Counted from the first letter of the stretch, positions 26,488 to 35,765 are shown. The stretch is 64,000 bases of DNA from JAFMJV01 sp963800275 (GCA_963800275.1 CAWDAI010000006.1:442075-506074), one strand, 5' to 3'. Made by a program: numbers and translations. The notes: generated by a model from the letters alone, not told the origin.

Positions 26488-27891
26488 ATGCATCGCACTC
26501 GGAAGACGGCCATCATGGGCGCCGCATTGGCGACCACGGCCATCACATTCAGCAGCTTCGGTGTCGCTGCGCAGGACGCGAGCCCTGCCGCTTCGGCGGA
26601 CGCCATGGCCTCGACCGGCTATGCCGAGCTCGACCAGGCCATGAGTGCCGACCAGCCCATGGCCGGCAGCCAGGTCACCGTGCAGACCCAGTGGATCAGC
26701 GGCGAGGGTGACAACTTCTCTGCGGCCCTGCAGCCATTCATCGATGCCACCGGCATCGCGGTCTCGGTCGCCGAGGTCCCTTCGGGTCAGCACGAGACCC
26801 TCGTCAACGTGTCGCTCAACGGCGGCGCCGCGGCTGACATCATCCAGCTGGCCCAGCCAGCCGCCATCCTCGAGTACGGCGCCCAGGGACTGATCCAGGA
26901 CATCAGCCCCATGCTCGATACCGAGAAGCTGATCGCCGAGCATCCGGCGACGGTCGGGCTGTACTCGTCGGGTGACGCCATCTACGGCATGCCCTACAAG
27001 GTCGACGTCAAGTCGGTCGTGTGGTACCCGATCAAGGCGTTCGAAGCCGCCGGCTACCAGGTGCCGACCACGTGGGACGAGCTCCTCGCCCTGTCCGATA
27101 AGATCGTGGCCGACGGCAGCTCACCCTGGTGCGTGGGCATGGACGCCGGTCCTGCCACCGGCTGGATCGCCACCGACATGATCGAAGACATCATGCTGCG
27201 CACCGCCAGCCTCGACGATTACAACGCCTGGGCCGCTCTGCAGCTGCCCTTCACCTCTGATCAGGTCAAGAACGCCTTCGAGCTGGCGGGCAAGATCTAC
27301 TTCACGCCGGGCTACGTGCTTGGTGGCAACACGGCCATCCTGGCCACGTCGCAGACCGACGCCATGGACCCCATGTTCAACGACAACCTGCAGAACCCCG
27401 GCTGCTGGATGCAGAAGCAGGCCACCTGGTACGGCCCGGACTTCTTCCCGGACGCCAAGGCCGGCGACGGCACCAGCCAGTACGTGGTGGGTGAGGACGT
27501 GGGCCTCTTCTACTTCCCACCGATCGACCCGCAGTACGGCAACCCCGCGCTCGGCTCTGGTGACGCCTTCATGGTCACCCAGGATCGGCCCGAGGTGCGT
27601 GCACTGCTCCAGTACCTGGCCACGCCGGACGGCATCAAGGCCTGGATCGACACCGGCAGTGCGTTCTCCGCGAACCAGGCCACGCCGGCCGAGTGGTACG
27701 CGGGCAACTACAAGCAGGAGGTCGGATCGGCCATCATCGCCAACGCCACCTCCTTCGGCTTCGATGCCTCTGACCTGATGCCTGCCTCCGGCGCCGCCTT
27801 CTGGGCCGGTGTCGTGCAGTGGATCCAGGACAACGGTGCGAACCTCGATCAGGTGCTCGCTGACATCGACAACCAGCTCGCCGGGAACTGA
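26488..27891 (+). CDS. Carbohydrate ABC transporter substrate-binding protein (CUT1 type)
   Basis: Extracytoplasmic sugar receptor of 467 residues. Signal peptide MHRTRKTAIMGAALATTAIT runs to about residue 28 (GVAAQ), then a DASPAASADAMAS linker, then a type 2 binding fold (YGMPYKVDVKSVVWY near residue 170; ALLQYLATPDGIKAWI near residue 375). Start ATG 26488 follows AAGGAGGAGG. Genes for a hexosaminidase and an amino-sugar isomerase downstream suggest that it binds GlcNAc-containing oligosaccharides. A GC-rich hairpin follows the stop. Confidence 0.85.
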   Translation: MHRTRKTAIMGAALATTAITFSSFGVAAQDASPAASADAMASTGYAELDQAMSADQPMAGSQVTVQTQWISGEGDNFSAALQPFIDATGIAVSVAEVPSGQHETLVNVSLNGGAAADIIQLAQPAAILEYGAQGLIQDISPMLDTEKLIAEHPATVGLYSSGDAIYGMPYKVDVKSVVWYPIKAFEAAGYQVPTTWDELLALSDKIVADGSSPWCVGMDAGPATGWIATDMIEDIMLRTASLDDYNAWAALQLPFTSDQVKNAFELAGKIYFTPGYVLGGNTAILATSQTDAMDPMFNDNLQNPGCWMQKQATWYGPDFFPDAKAGDGTSQYVVGEDVGLFYFPPIDPQYGNPALGSGDAFMVTQDRPEVRALLQYLATPDGIKAWIDTGSAFSANQATPAEWYAGNYKQEVGSAIIANATSFGFDASDLMPASGAAFWAGVVQWIQDNGANLDQVLADIDNQLAGN

Positions 27892-27910
27892 TCCCGACCT
27901 AGCTTGGTTT

Positions 27911-27945
27911 GGCGGGGACCCTGGCCTGAGCCACGGGTCCCCGCC
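27911..27945 (+). terminator. Strong hairpin after the binding-protein gene
   Basis: GGCGGGGACC (27911-27920) pairs perfectly with GGTCCCCGCC (27936-27945). It is followed by TCGTT rather than a T-run, so it may be an attenuator or mRNA-stabilising structure. It sits at the same operon position as the terminator after the ribose binding-protein gene. Confidence 0.5.
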
Positions 27946-27986
27946 TCGTTCCGGCAAGGGCACGTCGTGAGAGGGATGGAGGAGGC

Positions 27987-29186
27987 GTGAGCGTGAATGA
28001 CGAACGGCCCAACCCCGACGCACCATCGGGTTGGCGTGGCTTCGCCACGGGGTGGCGCGGCTTCCTGATCCCCGTCGGTGCGGTATTGGCCCTGGCCGGA
28101 CTCATCATCGGCATCTGGTTCCTGTTGGACGATCGGGCCTCGGCCAACGTCGCGGCCATGTTCTACGACCTCGTGGGCAATACCCGCGAGGGCGACCTCC
28201 TGCGCGCCGGCAGCGGCAACCGCACGGCCGCCAAGCTCGTCCTGGCCGCGGTCGCGCTGGCCGTCGGCGTCGGCGGAGTGTGGTTCTTCTACGCCGGGCT
28301 CAACGCCCTCGTCATGCGCATGTCGTCCACCTGGCGAGGCCGGCTGCTGCCGTGGGTCTTCGTGGGACCGGCGCTCGCACTCCTGACCATCTACCTGGTC
28401 TGGCCCGTCATCTCCACGGTCATCAAGTCCTTCACCGAGGGCGCGGGCGTGGAGAACTGGAACTGGGCCCTGACCAACCCGGCCAATCAGGCCATGTACT
28501 TCAACAACATCCTGTGGCTCGTCGTGGGGGTCGCAGGATCGGTCGGGCTGGGCCTGCTTATCGCGGGCATCTTCGACCGCGTCCGCTTCGAGTCGGTGGC
28601 CAAGACCTTCGTCTTCCTGCCCCTGGCGATCTCGCTCGTGGGGGCGTCGGTGATCTGGCGCTTCGTCTACGCCTGGCAGCCACCTGGCCAGCCCCAGTAC
28701 GGCCTGCTCAACGCGATCGTGGTGGGGCTCGGCCGTGAGCCGGTGCCGTGGGTCCAGACCCCGGACTGGCACATCAGCACGTTCTCATTGATCGTCATCC
28801 TCATCTGGCTCCAGACGGGCTTCGCCATGGTCGTGCTCTCCGCTGCCATCAAGGGCGTGCCCACCGAGCTGCTGGAGGCAGCCGCGCTTGACGGCGCGAC
28901 CGAGCGGCAGAAGTTCACGGGCATCATCGTGCCCATGATCAGAGGCTCGCTCATCATGGTCACGATCACCACCTCCATCGTGGTGCTCAAGGTCTTCGAC
29001 ATCGTCTACGTCATGACCGGTGGCCGCTTCGACACCGATGTGGTCGCCAACCAGATGTATATCCAGGCGTTCCAGTACTTCGACACCGGGCGCGCCTCCG
29101 TGCTGGCCGTGGTCCTCTTCCTGGCCGTGCTGCCGCTGGCGCTCATCAACGTTCGACAGATCCGCAAGCAGGGGTTGGCGTCATGA
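27987..29186 (+). CDS. Carbohydrate ABC transporter permease (MalF/AglF-like)
   Basis: Inner-membrane channel subunit, 399 residues. It is longer than most MalF-type permeases because of an N-terminal extension with two extra hydrophobic segments (about residues 22-48 and 80-100). The ATPase-contact EAA loop is EAAALDGATERQKF near residue 290. GTG 27987 follows GGAGGAGG. The stop overlaps the next start (ATGA). No ATPase gene accompanies it. Confidence 0.86.
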   Translation: MSVNDERPNPDAPSGWRGFATGWRGFLIPVGAVLALAGLIIGIWFLLDDRASANVAAMFYDLVGNTREGDLLRAGSGNRTAAKLVLAAVALAVGVGGVWFFYAGLNALVMRMSSTWRGRLLPWVFVGPALALLTIYLVWPVISTVIKSFTEGAGVENWNWALTNPANQAMYFNNILWLVVGVAGSVGLGLLIAGIFDRVRFESVAKTFVFLPLAISLVGASVIWRFVYAWQPPGQPQYGLLNAIVVGLGREPVPWVQTPDWHISTFSLIVILIWLQTGFAMVVLSAAIKGVPTELLEAAALDGATERQKFTGIIVPMIRGSLIMVTITTSIVVLKVFDIVYVMTGGRFDTDVVANQMYIQAFQYFDTGRASVLAVVLFLAVLPLALINVRQIRKQGLAS

Positions 29187-30061
29187 CCGCCCAGACACAG
29201 GCCGCAGGCCCGGCGCGCCGGGGCTTCTGGCGCAAGCTCCCGGTCCGCATCACCGTCATCGTCGTCTGCATCATCTGGTTCCTGCCTACGCTGGGCATCC
29301 TCGTGAGCTCGTTCCGCGACGCTCGGGAGATCCGTACCAGCGGCTGGTGGGAGGCCTTGCTCCATCCGATCCAGACGCAGTGGACGCTCATCAACTACGA
29401 CGCGGTCCTGGGCGGCGAGAACATGGCCAACGCCTTCATCAACAGCCTGATCGTGTCCATCCCCGCCACGATCATCCCCATCACCATCGCGGCCTTCGCG
29501 GCGTACGCCTTCGCCTGGATGCGGTTCCCCTTCCGGGGCACGCTCTTCATGGTCGTGGTGGCGCTCCTCGTGGTGCCGCTGCAGATGGCGCTCATCCCGG
29601 TGCAGGAGATCTATCAGACGCTGGGTATCAACCAGACCTTCCTCGGCGTGTGGTTGGCGCACGCAGCGTTCGGTCTGCCGTTGGCCATCTTCCTGCTCTA
29701 CAACTTCATCAGTCAGCTGCCGGGCGATCTCTTCGAGACCGCCTCCATCGACGGTGCCACCCACTTCCAGATGTTCATCCGGGTGGTGCTGCCGCTGTCG
29801 GTGCCGGCCCTCGCGGCCTTTGCGATCTTCCAGTTCCTGTGGGTCTGGAACGACCTGCTGGTGGCCCTCGTCTTCCTCGGTGCCACCGAGGAGCGCTCGG
29901 TCATGACCCTGGAGCTGAGCCGGCTCGTGGGCGGACGCGGCCAGCAGTGGCACATCCTCACCGCCGGCGCCTTCGTCACGATGGTGTTGCCGATGCTGGT
30001 ATTCCTGGCCCTGCAGCGCTACTTCGTGCGCGGCATCCTGTCGGGCTCCGTCAAGGGCTAG
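29183..30061 (+). CDS. Carbohydrate ABC transporter permease (MalG/AglG-like)
   Basis: Second channel subunit, 292 residues with six predicted membrane segments. The EAA loop is ETASIDGATHFQMF near residue 187, followed by VVLPLSVPAL. It overlaps the preceding permease by 4 bp, and the hexosaminidase gene starts 28 bp after its stop. Partner of the 399-residue permease; an ATPase must come from elsewhere. Confidence 0.86.
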   Translation: MTAQTQAAGPARRGFWRKLPVRITVIVVCIIWFLPTLGILVSSFRDAREIRTSGWWEALLHPIQTQWTLINYDAVLGGENMANAFINSLIVSIPATIIPITIAAFAAYAFAWMRFPFRGTLFMVVVALLVVPLQMALIPVQEIYQTLGINQTFLGVWLAHAAFGLPLAIFLLYNFISQLPGDLFETASIDGATHFQMFIRVVLPLSVPALAAFAIFQFLWVWNDLLVALVFLGATEERSVMTLELSRLVGGRGQQWHILTAGAFVTMVLPMLVFLALQRYFVRGILSGSVKG

Positions 30062-30089
30062 TCGAGATGCCGGGGGAGGGCAGTAGCCC

Positions 30090-31748
30090 TTGAGCTGGCC
30101 GACCGAACCAGAGCGCGCGCCGGGTCCGACCCAGCGCGCCCGTCGCCCGGGTCCGCTCCTGCCGGCCGAGACGGTGTTGGCGCAGTTGCTGCCGGCGTTC
30201 GATGGCACGGAGCCACCGGCTTGGCTGCTGCGACGTGTGGCTGACGGACAGGCCCACGGGGTGACGCTGTTCCTGCGTGCCAATGCCGTCGACGCCGAGG
30301 GACTGGTGTCGCTGACCGAGCGACTCCACGCAGCAGCGCCGGCGGGGCTGCCGCTGCTCATCGCCGTCGACCAGGAGGGCGGCCAGCTGGTAGGGGTGCG
30401 TGATTCGACGCGATTCCCAGGGCAGATGGCACTCGGTGCCGCTGACGACCCCGCCCTGACCGAGGCCGTCGGGCGAGCGACTGCCCGAGAGCTGCGCGCG
30501 CTGGGCGTCACCGTCGACTACGCGCCCGTGTGCGACCTGGCGCTGGAGCCGGCCAACGTCTCACTCGGGACCCGTGCCTTCGGATCGGACCCGGCCATGG
30601 TGGCCCGGCATGCCGCCGCCATGACGCGAGGACTGCAGGAAGGTGGCGTGGTGGCCACGCCCAAGCACTTCCCTGGCTTCGGTGCGGTCGGCGCCGACCC
30701 TCACTATGCGCTGGCTTCGATCGACCTCGACCTCGACGGTCTCGAGGGGCGTGAGCTCGTGCCCTTCCGCGGCGCGATCGGGGCCGGTGCCGGCATGATG
30801 ATGTCGGGCCACGTGGCGCTGCCGGCGGTGACCGGTGATCGGGGCCTGCCGGCGACAGTCTCACGGACGGTGATGCACGAGCTCTTGCGCGACCGGCTCG
30901 GCTTCACGGGTGTCTCCATCACCGATGCCATGGACATGCGGGCGGTCGCGCAGGGCATCGGCGGCGTGATCGACAGCATCGTAGCTTTGCGCGCCGGTGT
31001 CGACCTGCTCCTGCTCACCCCCGATCGCACCGCCCAGCGCCGGCTGGAGGACGGCCTGCGCCAGGCAGCCCTGCGCGGACTCGTGCCCCCGAGCCGGATC
31101 CGCAGCTCCCAGCGACGGGTCCTGCGACTGCGTCGCTGGCTGAGGCACTTCACCTGGCCCGAGCGCAGCTACGTGCGCAGCGACGCCCACCGTGACCTCG
31201 CCCGACGTGCGGCGCGGGCGGCGATCACGCTGGTGCGCGATGACGCCGGGTTGTTGCCGCTGCGCCCAGCCGCCGGTGCGAAGGTGCTCGTGATCACGCC
31301 CCGGCCACGCGAGCTGACGCCGGCCGATTCGTCCGAGGACGAGGCGCTCGCGCTGGCTGATGCGGTGCGACACCACCATCGCGACGTGGTGGACCTGCGG
31401 GTCCCGGCTCAGCCGACGGGCGATGACATCGCTGCCGCGCGGGCCGCAGCGCGCGAGGCCGACCTCGTGGTCGTGGCCACGCTGGCCAGCAACGTGCAAC
31501 CGAGCCAGGCAGAGATGGTGGACGCGGTGCTGGGGACGGGTACGCCGACCGTCGCCGTGGCCATGCGCACGCCGTATGACCTGGCCGATTACCCCGCGGC
31601 GCCCACCTATCTGTGCAGCTATGCGATCGTGCCCGCGAGCGTGGGGGCGGTGGCCGATGCACTCTTCGGCCGGGAGCCGATCTCCGGCCGCCTGCCCGTG
31701 GACATCCCCGGGCTCTATCCCCGCGGACATGGTCTGGAGGTTGGCTGA
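30090..31748 (+). CDS. Glycoside hydrolase family 3, beta-N-acetylhexosaminidase type
   Basis: Releases terminal GlcNAc from imported oligosaccharides or muropeptides. It has 552 residues without a signal peptide, so it acts in the cytosol. Motifs: AVDQEGGQLVGVRD near residue 93; KHFPGFGAVGADPH near residue 191, carrying the His of the GH3 hexosaminidase Asp-His dyad; and SITDAMDMRAVA near residue 277 with the nucleophilic Asp. A C-terminal domain of about 200 residues makes it longer than NagZ and similar to actinobacterial Nag3 enzymes, some of which act as phosphorylases. TTG start with GGAGGG upstream. The SIS gene follows 2 bp after the stop. Confidence 0.83.
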   Translation: MSWPTEPERAPGPTQRARRPGPLLPAETVLAQLLPAFDGTEPPAWLLRRVADGQAHGVTLFLRANAVDAEGLVSLTERLHAAAPAGLPLLIAVDQEGGQLVGVRDSTRFPGQMALGAADDPALTEAVGRATARELRALGVTVDYAPVCDLALEPANVSLGTRAFGSDPAMVARHAAAMTRGLQEGGVVATPKHFPGFGAVGADPHYALASIDLDLDGLEGRELVPFRGAIGAGAGMMMSGHVALPAVTGDRGLPATVSRTVMHELLRDRLGFTGVSITDAMDMRAVAQGIGGVIDSIVALRAGVDLLLLTPDRTAQRRLEDGLRQAALRGLVPPSRIRSSQRRVLRLRRWLRHFTWPERSYVRSDAHRDLARRAARAAITLVRDDAGLLPLRPAAGAKVLVITPRPRELTPADSSEDEALALADAVRHHHRDVVDLRVPAQPTGDDIAAARAAAREADLVVVATLASNVQPSQAEMVDAVLGTGTPTVAVAMRTPYDLADYPAAPTYLCSYAIVPASVGAVADALFGREPISGRLPVDIPGLYPRGHGLEVG

Positions 31749-31749
31749 G

Positions 31750-32784
31750 TTGGCCCTTATCGATGAGATCAAGGAACAGCCGGAGGTGGCGGCTCGACTG
31801 CTGGCTGAGGCCGGCCCGGAGGTCGCGGCGCTGGCCGAGGTGATCCGGGAGGTCGATCCGAGCAACGTGGTCATCGCCGCGCGGGGCACCTCTGACCACG
31901 CCGCCATCTTCGCGCAGTACGCACTGGCTGTCAGAGCCGGTATCTCGGTCGGGCTGGCCACGCCCAGCGTGCACACGCTATACGGGGCAGCGCCCGACTA
32001 CAGCCGCGACCTCGTCATCGGCATCAGCCAGTCGGGCGCCTCACCCGACGTGGTCAGTGTCATCCGTGCCGCGCGGTCCCAGGGTGCCCTGACGCTGGCC
32101 ATCACCAACACCCCGGGTTCGGACATGGCGGAGGCGGCAGCCCATCACATCGCGTTGCGCGCCGGGCCAGAGCTGGCCGTGGCGGCGACCAAGACCTACA
32201 CCGCGACACTGCTCGTGCTGGCCATGCTCACGGCCGAGCTGTCAGACACCGATGCCTCGGCCGATCTGGCCGAGGTGCCCCAGGCGCTGGCTCGCGCGCT
32301 CGAGCTCGATGACGAGTCCGCGCGCATCGCGGCCGACATGTCCACCCTCGACCGCTGCATCATCCTGGGCCGCGGCTATCACTACGCCACCGCGCGCGAG
32401 TGGGCGCTCAAGCTCAAGGAGCTGAGCTACACGCTGGCCGACCCCTACTCGTCGGCCGACTTCATCCACGGGCCGCTGGCGCTCATCGAGGCCGGGTTCC
32501 CGACCTTCTGTGTCGCACCGCGAGGCGCGACCGAGGCCGACATGGAAGCCGTCATCGACCGCGTCGGCGGCGAGCTCGGCGCGCGGCTGCTCATCGCGTC
32601 CGACTCCGAGCGACTGCTGGACAAGGGCACCTGGGCGCTACGGCTGCCGACGACGCTGCCGGAGTGGCTGATGCCCATCGCGTCCATCGTGCCCGGACAG
32701 CTGCACTCGCGGAACGTGACCATCGCCAAGGGTGGCGATCCCGAGCAGCCTCGCTCGATCCGCAAGGTCACCCGCACCAACTAG
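31750..32784 (+). CDS. Double-SIS amino-sugar isomerase/deaminase (GlmS C-terminal-like, NagB-II type)
   Basis: A 344-residue protein with two sugar-isomerase domains: ARGTSDHAAIFAQY near residue 38, GISQSGASPDVVSVI near residue 91, AVAATKTYTATLL near residue 147, and LGRGYHYATAREWALKLKEL near residue 207. There is no glutaminase domain, so it likely deaminates or isomerises glucosamine 6-phosphate rather than making it. I chose TTG 31750 because GGAGG lies 10 nt upstream; ATG 31729 is in frame but inside the GH3 gene. Last gene of the amino-sugar operon. Confidence 0.82.
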   Translation: MALIDEIKEQPEVAARLLAEAGPEVAALAEVIREVDPSNVVIAARGTSDHAAIFAQYALAVRAGISVGLATPSVHTLYGAAPDYSRDLVIGISQSGASPDVVSVIRAARSQGALTLAITNTPGSDMAEAAAHHIALRAGPELAVAATKTYTATLLVLAMLTAELSDTDASADLAEVPQALARALELDDESARIAADMSTLDRCIILGRGYHYATAREWALKLKELSYTLADPYSSADFIHGPLALIEAGFPTFCVAPRGATEADMEAVIDRVGGELGARLLIASDSERLLDKGTWALRLPTTLPEWLMPIASIVPGQLHSRNVTIAKGGDPEQPRSIRKVTRTN

Positions 32785-32795
32785 ACAGAGGTGGC

Positions 32796-32821
32796 GAGCC
32801 GGCTCCGGATCGGGCCGGCTC
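32796..32821. terminator. Hairpin between convergent SIS and aldo/keto reductase genes
   Basis: GAGCCGGC (32796-32803) pairs with GCCGGCTC (32814-32821). Its position between converging stops suggests a bidirectional terminator, although neither side has a T-run. Confidence 0.45.
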
Positions 32822-32827
32822 CGGGCG

Positions 32828-33934
32828 CTAGAGGCCGGCCGATACGTTCCAGAGGTCGACGCCGGCGCCGGCCTGGGCGTAGCCATCGATCTCGGCGAGC
32901 TCCTCGTCGCTGAAGGGCGCACCTTCGAGCGCACCGACGGTGTCCTCGAGCTGCTCGGGCGAGCTGGCTCCCACCAGCGCGCTCGTCACGCGCGGATCGC
33001 GCAGGACCCACAGGATGGCCATCTGGGCCAATGACTGGCCGCGCCGCCGGGCGATCTCGTTGAGCGCGCGCACCCGCTTGAGGTTCGTCTCGCTCAACTG
33101 GTCACCGAAGATGGTCTTGTCCTGGGTGGCCCGACTGCCGGCTGGCACCCCGTCGAGGTACTTATCGGTCAGCAGGCCCTGCGCCAGCGGTGAGAAGGGG
33201 ATGCAGCCGGCGCCTTCCGCCTCGAGCACGTCGAGCAGCTCGGCCTCGATCCAGCGGTTGAACATCGAGTAGTTGGGCTGGTGGATGAGGAGGGGCGTGC
33301 CCAGCTCGCGCAGGATCCGCGCGGCCTCGCGAGTACGTGCCGGCGAGTAGGAGCTGATGCCCACGTAGCGGGCCTTGCCCTGGTGCACCGCCGTGGCCAG
33401 GGCACCCATCGTCTCGTCGAGCGGGGTGTCGAGGTCGATGCGATGGGAGTAGAAGATGTCCACATGGTCGAGGCCCATGCGCGCCATGCTGGCCTCGAGG
33501 CTCGCGAGCACATGCTTGCGTGAGCCACCCCAGCCGTACCGGCCAGGCCACATGTGCCAGCCGGCCTTGGTGGTGATGACCAGCTCGTCGCGATAGGGGC
33601 GCAGGTCCTTGGCGAAGATACGTCCGAAGTTCTCCTCGGCCGCGCCGAAAGGCGGGCCATAGTTATTGGCCAGGTCGAACTGGGTGATGCCCAGGTCGAA
33701 GGCCCGACGCACGATCGCCCGCTGACGGGCGAAGGGCACGTCGTCGCCGAAGTTGTGCCACAGCCCCAGGGAGATGGCCGGCAGCACCAGGCCGCTGTTG
33801 CCGGTGAAGCGGAAGGCCATGCGCTCGTGGCGCTCGTCCGCTGGCCGGTAGAAGGGCTGCTGCGCGTCAGCCGGCAAGCCCGGCTTGGTCCGCGCCTCGC
33901 GCTCGGCGTCGGTGTGTGAAGTACGGTCGATCAT
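32828..33934 (-). CDS. Aldo/keto reductase (YghZ-like)
   Basis: NADPH-dependent carbonyl reductase of 368 residues. The catalytic tetrad is visible: FDLANNYGPP near residue 85 (Asp, Tyr), VITTKAGWHMWPG near residue 117 (Lys) and DIFYSHRID near residue 155 (His). WGWGGSRKHVLA-like residues match L-glyceraldehyde 3-phosphate reductases. ATG 33934 follows GGGGGA. A further upstream in-frame ATG at 33951 is possible. No partner gene is evident. Confidence 0.85.
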   Translation of the reverse strand: MIDRTSHTDAEREARTKPGLPADAQQPFYRPADERHERMAFRFTGNSGLVLPAISLGLWHNFGDDVPFARQRAIVRRAFDLGITQFDLANNYGPPFGAAEENFGRIFAKDLRPYRDELVITTKAGWHMWPGRYGWGGSRKHVLASLEASMARMGLDHVDIFYSHRIDLDTPLDETMGALATAVHQGKARYVGISSYSPARTREAARILRELGTPLLIHQPNYSMFNRWIEAELLDVLEAEGAGCIPFSPLAQGLLTDKYLDGVPAGSRATQDKTIFGDQLSETNLKRVRALNEIARRRGQSLAQMAILWVLRDPRVTSALVGASSPEQLEDTVGALEGAPFSDEELAEIDGYAQAGAGVDLWNVSAGL

Positions 33935-34624
33935 CGGTGGTCCCCCTGTCATGGCAGCATCGTCGAGGGCGGACGAGCCGCCCCCGTCCACTGATGGTAC
34001 GGGACGTGCGGCAGACGTTCCTGGTTCGGGGTCCAGGCGTGGTCCGCGTCTCGGTCGTGACCCGTCACACACCTGACGCGGGCGTTACGCTTCCGGGCAT
34101 TGCATGCGGTCGGCAAGGACTGGCCCGGCGTCCTGCGACGACGATGAGCTGGCCCACTCCCGCTACGCGGGAGCGGTATCGCCAGCGGCCGGTCCACGCC
34201 TTCGACACTGCCGAAGTGATGGAGCTCGAACGGCCTCGTCCTCCTGCACCGTGCGCCCGAGGGGTTCATCGCAGAGGGCGGTGCCGGTGACGTACGCACC
34301 AGCGGGAGTATCTTGGTCCCTCCCGGGGTGCATCGCAACATCGAGGGGCCCGTGTCGTGACCACGTACTGCTACCCGCGTCGCGACGCGCCTTGCGCAAC
34401 GAGCTTCGTGAACCGCCAGGGGTGGACGGGGTGGGGCTGCACTCCTCCGCAAGCCCCACCCCACTTGGCCGCGTCCGCGCTTATCGGCGGTCGGGGCCCG
34501 ATCCAGCCGGGCTCGAGAGGCACAAGAGCCGGCCGTGCCCCAAACCCTCGCCGGGTCCACCGGCTGCTGGCAAGCGATCGGAGCCGTATCCGGTGCCCGC
34601 AGGCAGCAGTAGGACTTTCCGACC
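33935..34624. other. Gene-poor interval with possible cupin remnant
   Basis: No convincing intact gene. Around 34250-34360 on the plus strand one frame reads GDVRTSGSILVPPGVHRN, which looks like part of a cupin domain, but it is not continuous with a start and the preceding acidic stretch (DTAEVMELER) is in another frame. I treat it as a possible decayed gene next to the phage terminase remnant. Confidence 0.25.
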
Positions 34625-34711
34625 ATGACGAACACCACCAGACCGCCTCGCCACCTATCCGACGAGGGCAAGAAGCTGTGGCGGTCCGTCCTGGCGGACG
34701 ACGATCTGGAA
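34625..34711 (+). pseudogene. Remnant of P27-type phage terminase small subunit
   Basis: The frame starts MTNTTRPPRHLSDEGKKLWR and continues for about nine residues to DDDLE. This matches the typical N-terminus of P27-family terminase small subunits. After residue 29 the sequence no longer resembles the family, and the frame ends at 34828. No large terminase, portal or integrase is nearby. It is best explained as a scar of a lost prophage or gene transfer agent. Confidence 0.5.
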
Positions 34712-34856
34712 CAGCGCCACGACGATGGTGCCGGCGCCATCCTCGCAGGTGCAGGTTTGGGTGCTCCTGGACGCCTTCACCCGTCTGAAGTCGAAGCGCC
34801 GCGGGTATGGGCATCGGCCAGGACGTAGGCCCGACGCGAGCGGGGTCACACAAGAA

Positions 34857-34884
34857 GAGGCCCGCCCCTCGCGGGACGGGCCTC
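34857..34884 (-). terminator. Terminator of the small secreted protein gene
   Basis: GAGGCCCG and CGGGCCTC pair around a 12-nt loop. On the minus strand they are followed by TTCTTG. A closely similar hairpin terminates another small secreted-protein gene at 60454-60478. Confidence 0.6.
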
Positions 34885-34914
34885 GAGTCAACAGCTCGTT
34901 CGGCTAAGCCGTCG

Positions 34915-35310
34915 CTATGCGCCTGGAGTCAGGAAGTAGGCATCATGGATCTCGATATCGAAGAGGGCACGGCTGCCACCGTCGAGGTGGAGGAAGCACG
35001 GCCCGATGAGATCGTTCTTCTCGAGTCCCTTCGGTGGCCCCCACAGGAACGGTTCTTCGACGAGAGCGCTCCCCGCCCAGACCTCGAAGACCCCAGCGCG
35101 GAGATGGATCGGCGTATTGCCTGGTCCGTCGTCAGTGCGCCAACCAGGGATGCCCTTGGCGACCACCGTGAAGGTGCCGCCCAAGGGCTCGCACACGATC
35201 TCCCAGTAGCCCATGTTCTTGTTCTTCTCCGCATCGGGCGCGGCGACAGTGGGCGCGGCGACGCCCAGCATCAGCAGCCCAGCCGCGAACAGCGCGATCA
35301 GCTTCCTCAT
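34915..35310 (-). CDS. Hypothetical secreted protein
   Basis: A 131-residue protein with a clean signal peptide (MRKLIALFAAGLLMLGVAAPTVAAPD). The mature part is small and beta-rich, with two cysteines (WEIVCEPLGG and GPCFLHLDGG) that could form a disulphide. ATG at 35310 follows AGGGGAAG. I do not recognise a family. Its architecture and terminator resemble the gene at 60543-61048. Confidence 0.65.
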   Translation of the reverse strand: MRKLIALFAAGLLMLGVAAPTVAAPDAEKNKNMGYWEIVCEPLGGTFTVVAKGIPGWRTDDGPGNTPIHLRAGVFEVWAGSALVEEPFLWGPPKGLEKNDLIGPCFLHLDGGSRALFDIEIHDAYFLTPGA

Positions 35311-35562
35311 CCGACTTCCCCTCTCGCTACGGCGGGCTGGGTTCGCCAGTGGCTCGGCGCGGTCCAGGCGGCCACTGTTGAGACCGCCGCGTCATCGCCT
35401 CCCGCTACAAGGAATGAGGCCGTCAGTGCGTGGTTTGGTTCAATCTTCGCCACGGCTACCGGTTGGCAAGCGACACGCGAGTGGACTGCGGCCGGGCGCT
35501 GGCCGAAGTAGGGGAGGGTGGCTGCTGAGGGTGCAGATGGGGGTGCAGACGCCAAGTGCAAA

Positions 35563-35589
35563 CCCCCTCTGGTTCGTCCCAGAGGGGGG
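35563..35589 (-). terminator. Terminator of tRNA-His
   Basis: Minus-strand hairpin of CCCCCTCTGG with CCAGAGGGGG (6-nt loop), followed by TTTGC. It lies 22 bp after the tRNA 3' end. Confidence 0.7.
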
Positions 35590-35610
35590 CTTTCGCGCTC
35601 ATGTTTGTGG

Positions 35611-35684
35611 GGTGGCTAACGGGGCTTGAACCCGTAACCTTCGGAGCCACAATCCGATGCTCTGCCGATTGAGCTATAGCCACC
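35611..35684 (-). tRNA. tRNA-His (GTG)
   Basis: Complete cloverleaf on the minus strand: acceptor GTGGCTA/TAGCCAC, the extra G at -1 opposite C73 that identifies tRNA-His, D arm AGCTC...GAGC, anticodon stem TCGGA/TCCGA with loop TTGTGGC (anticodon GTG), and T arm with GTTCAAG. CCA is not encoded. A terminator follows. Confidence 0.95.
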
Positions 35685-35765
35685 ATGCGGGACGGCCCGC
35701 TCGCTCGCGTGACCGGCGCCTGAGGATAGTACCCGGTCGTGCGCGAAGATGCGATGTCGAGAAGC

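Noticed and set aside
29006..30511. 501-codon minus-strand frame opposite the amino-sugar permeases
   Set aside because: Antisense shadow of the MalG-like permease and GH3 genes, whose motifs are clear on the plus strand.
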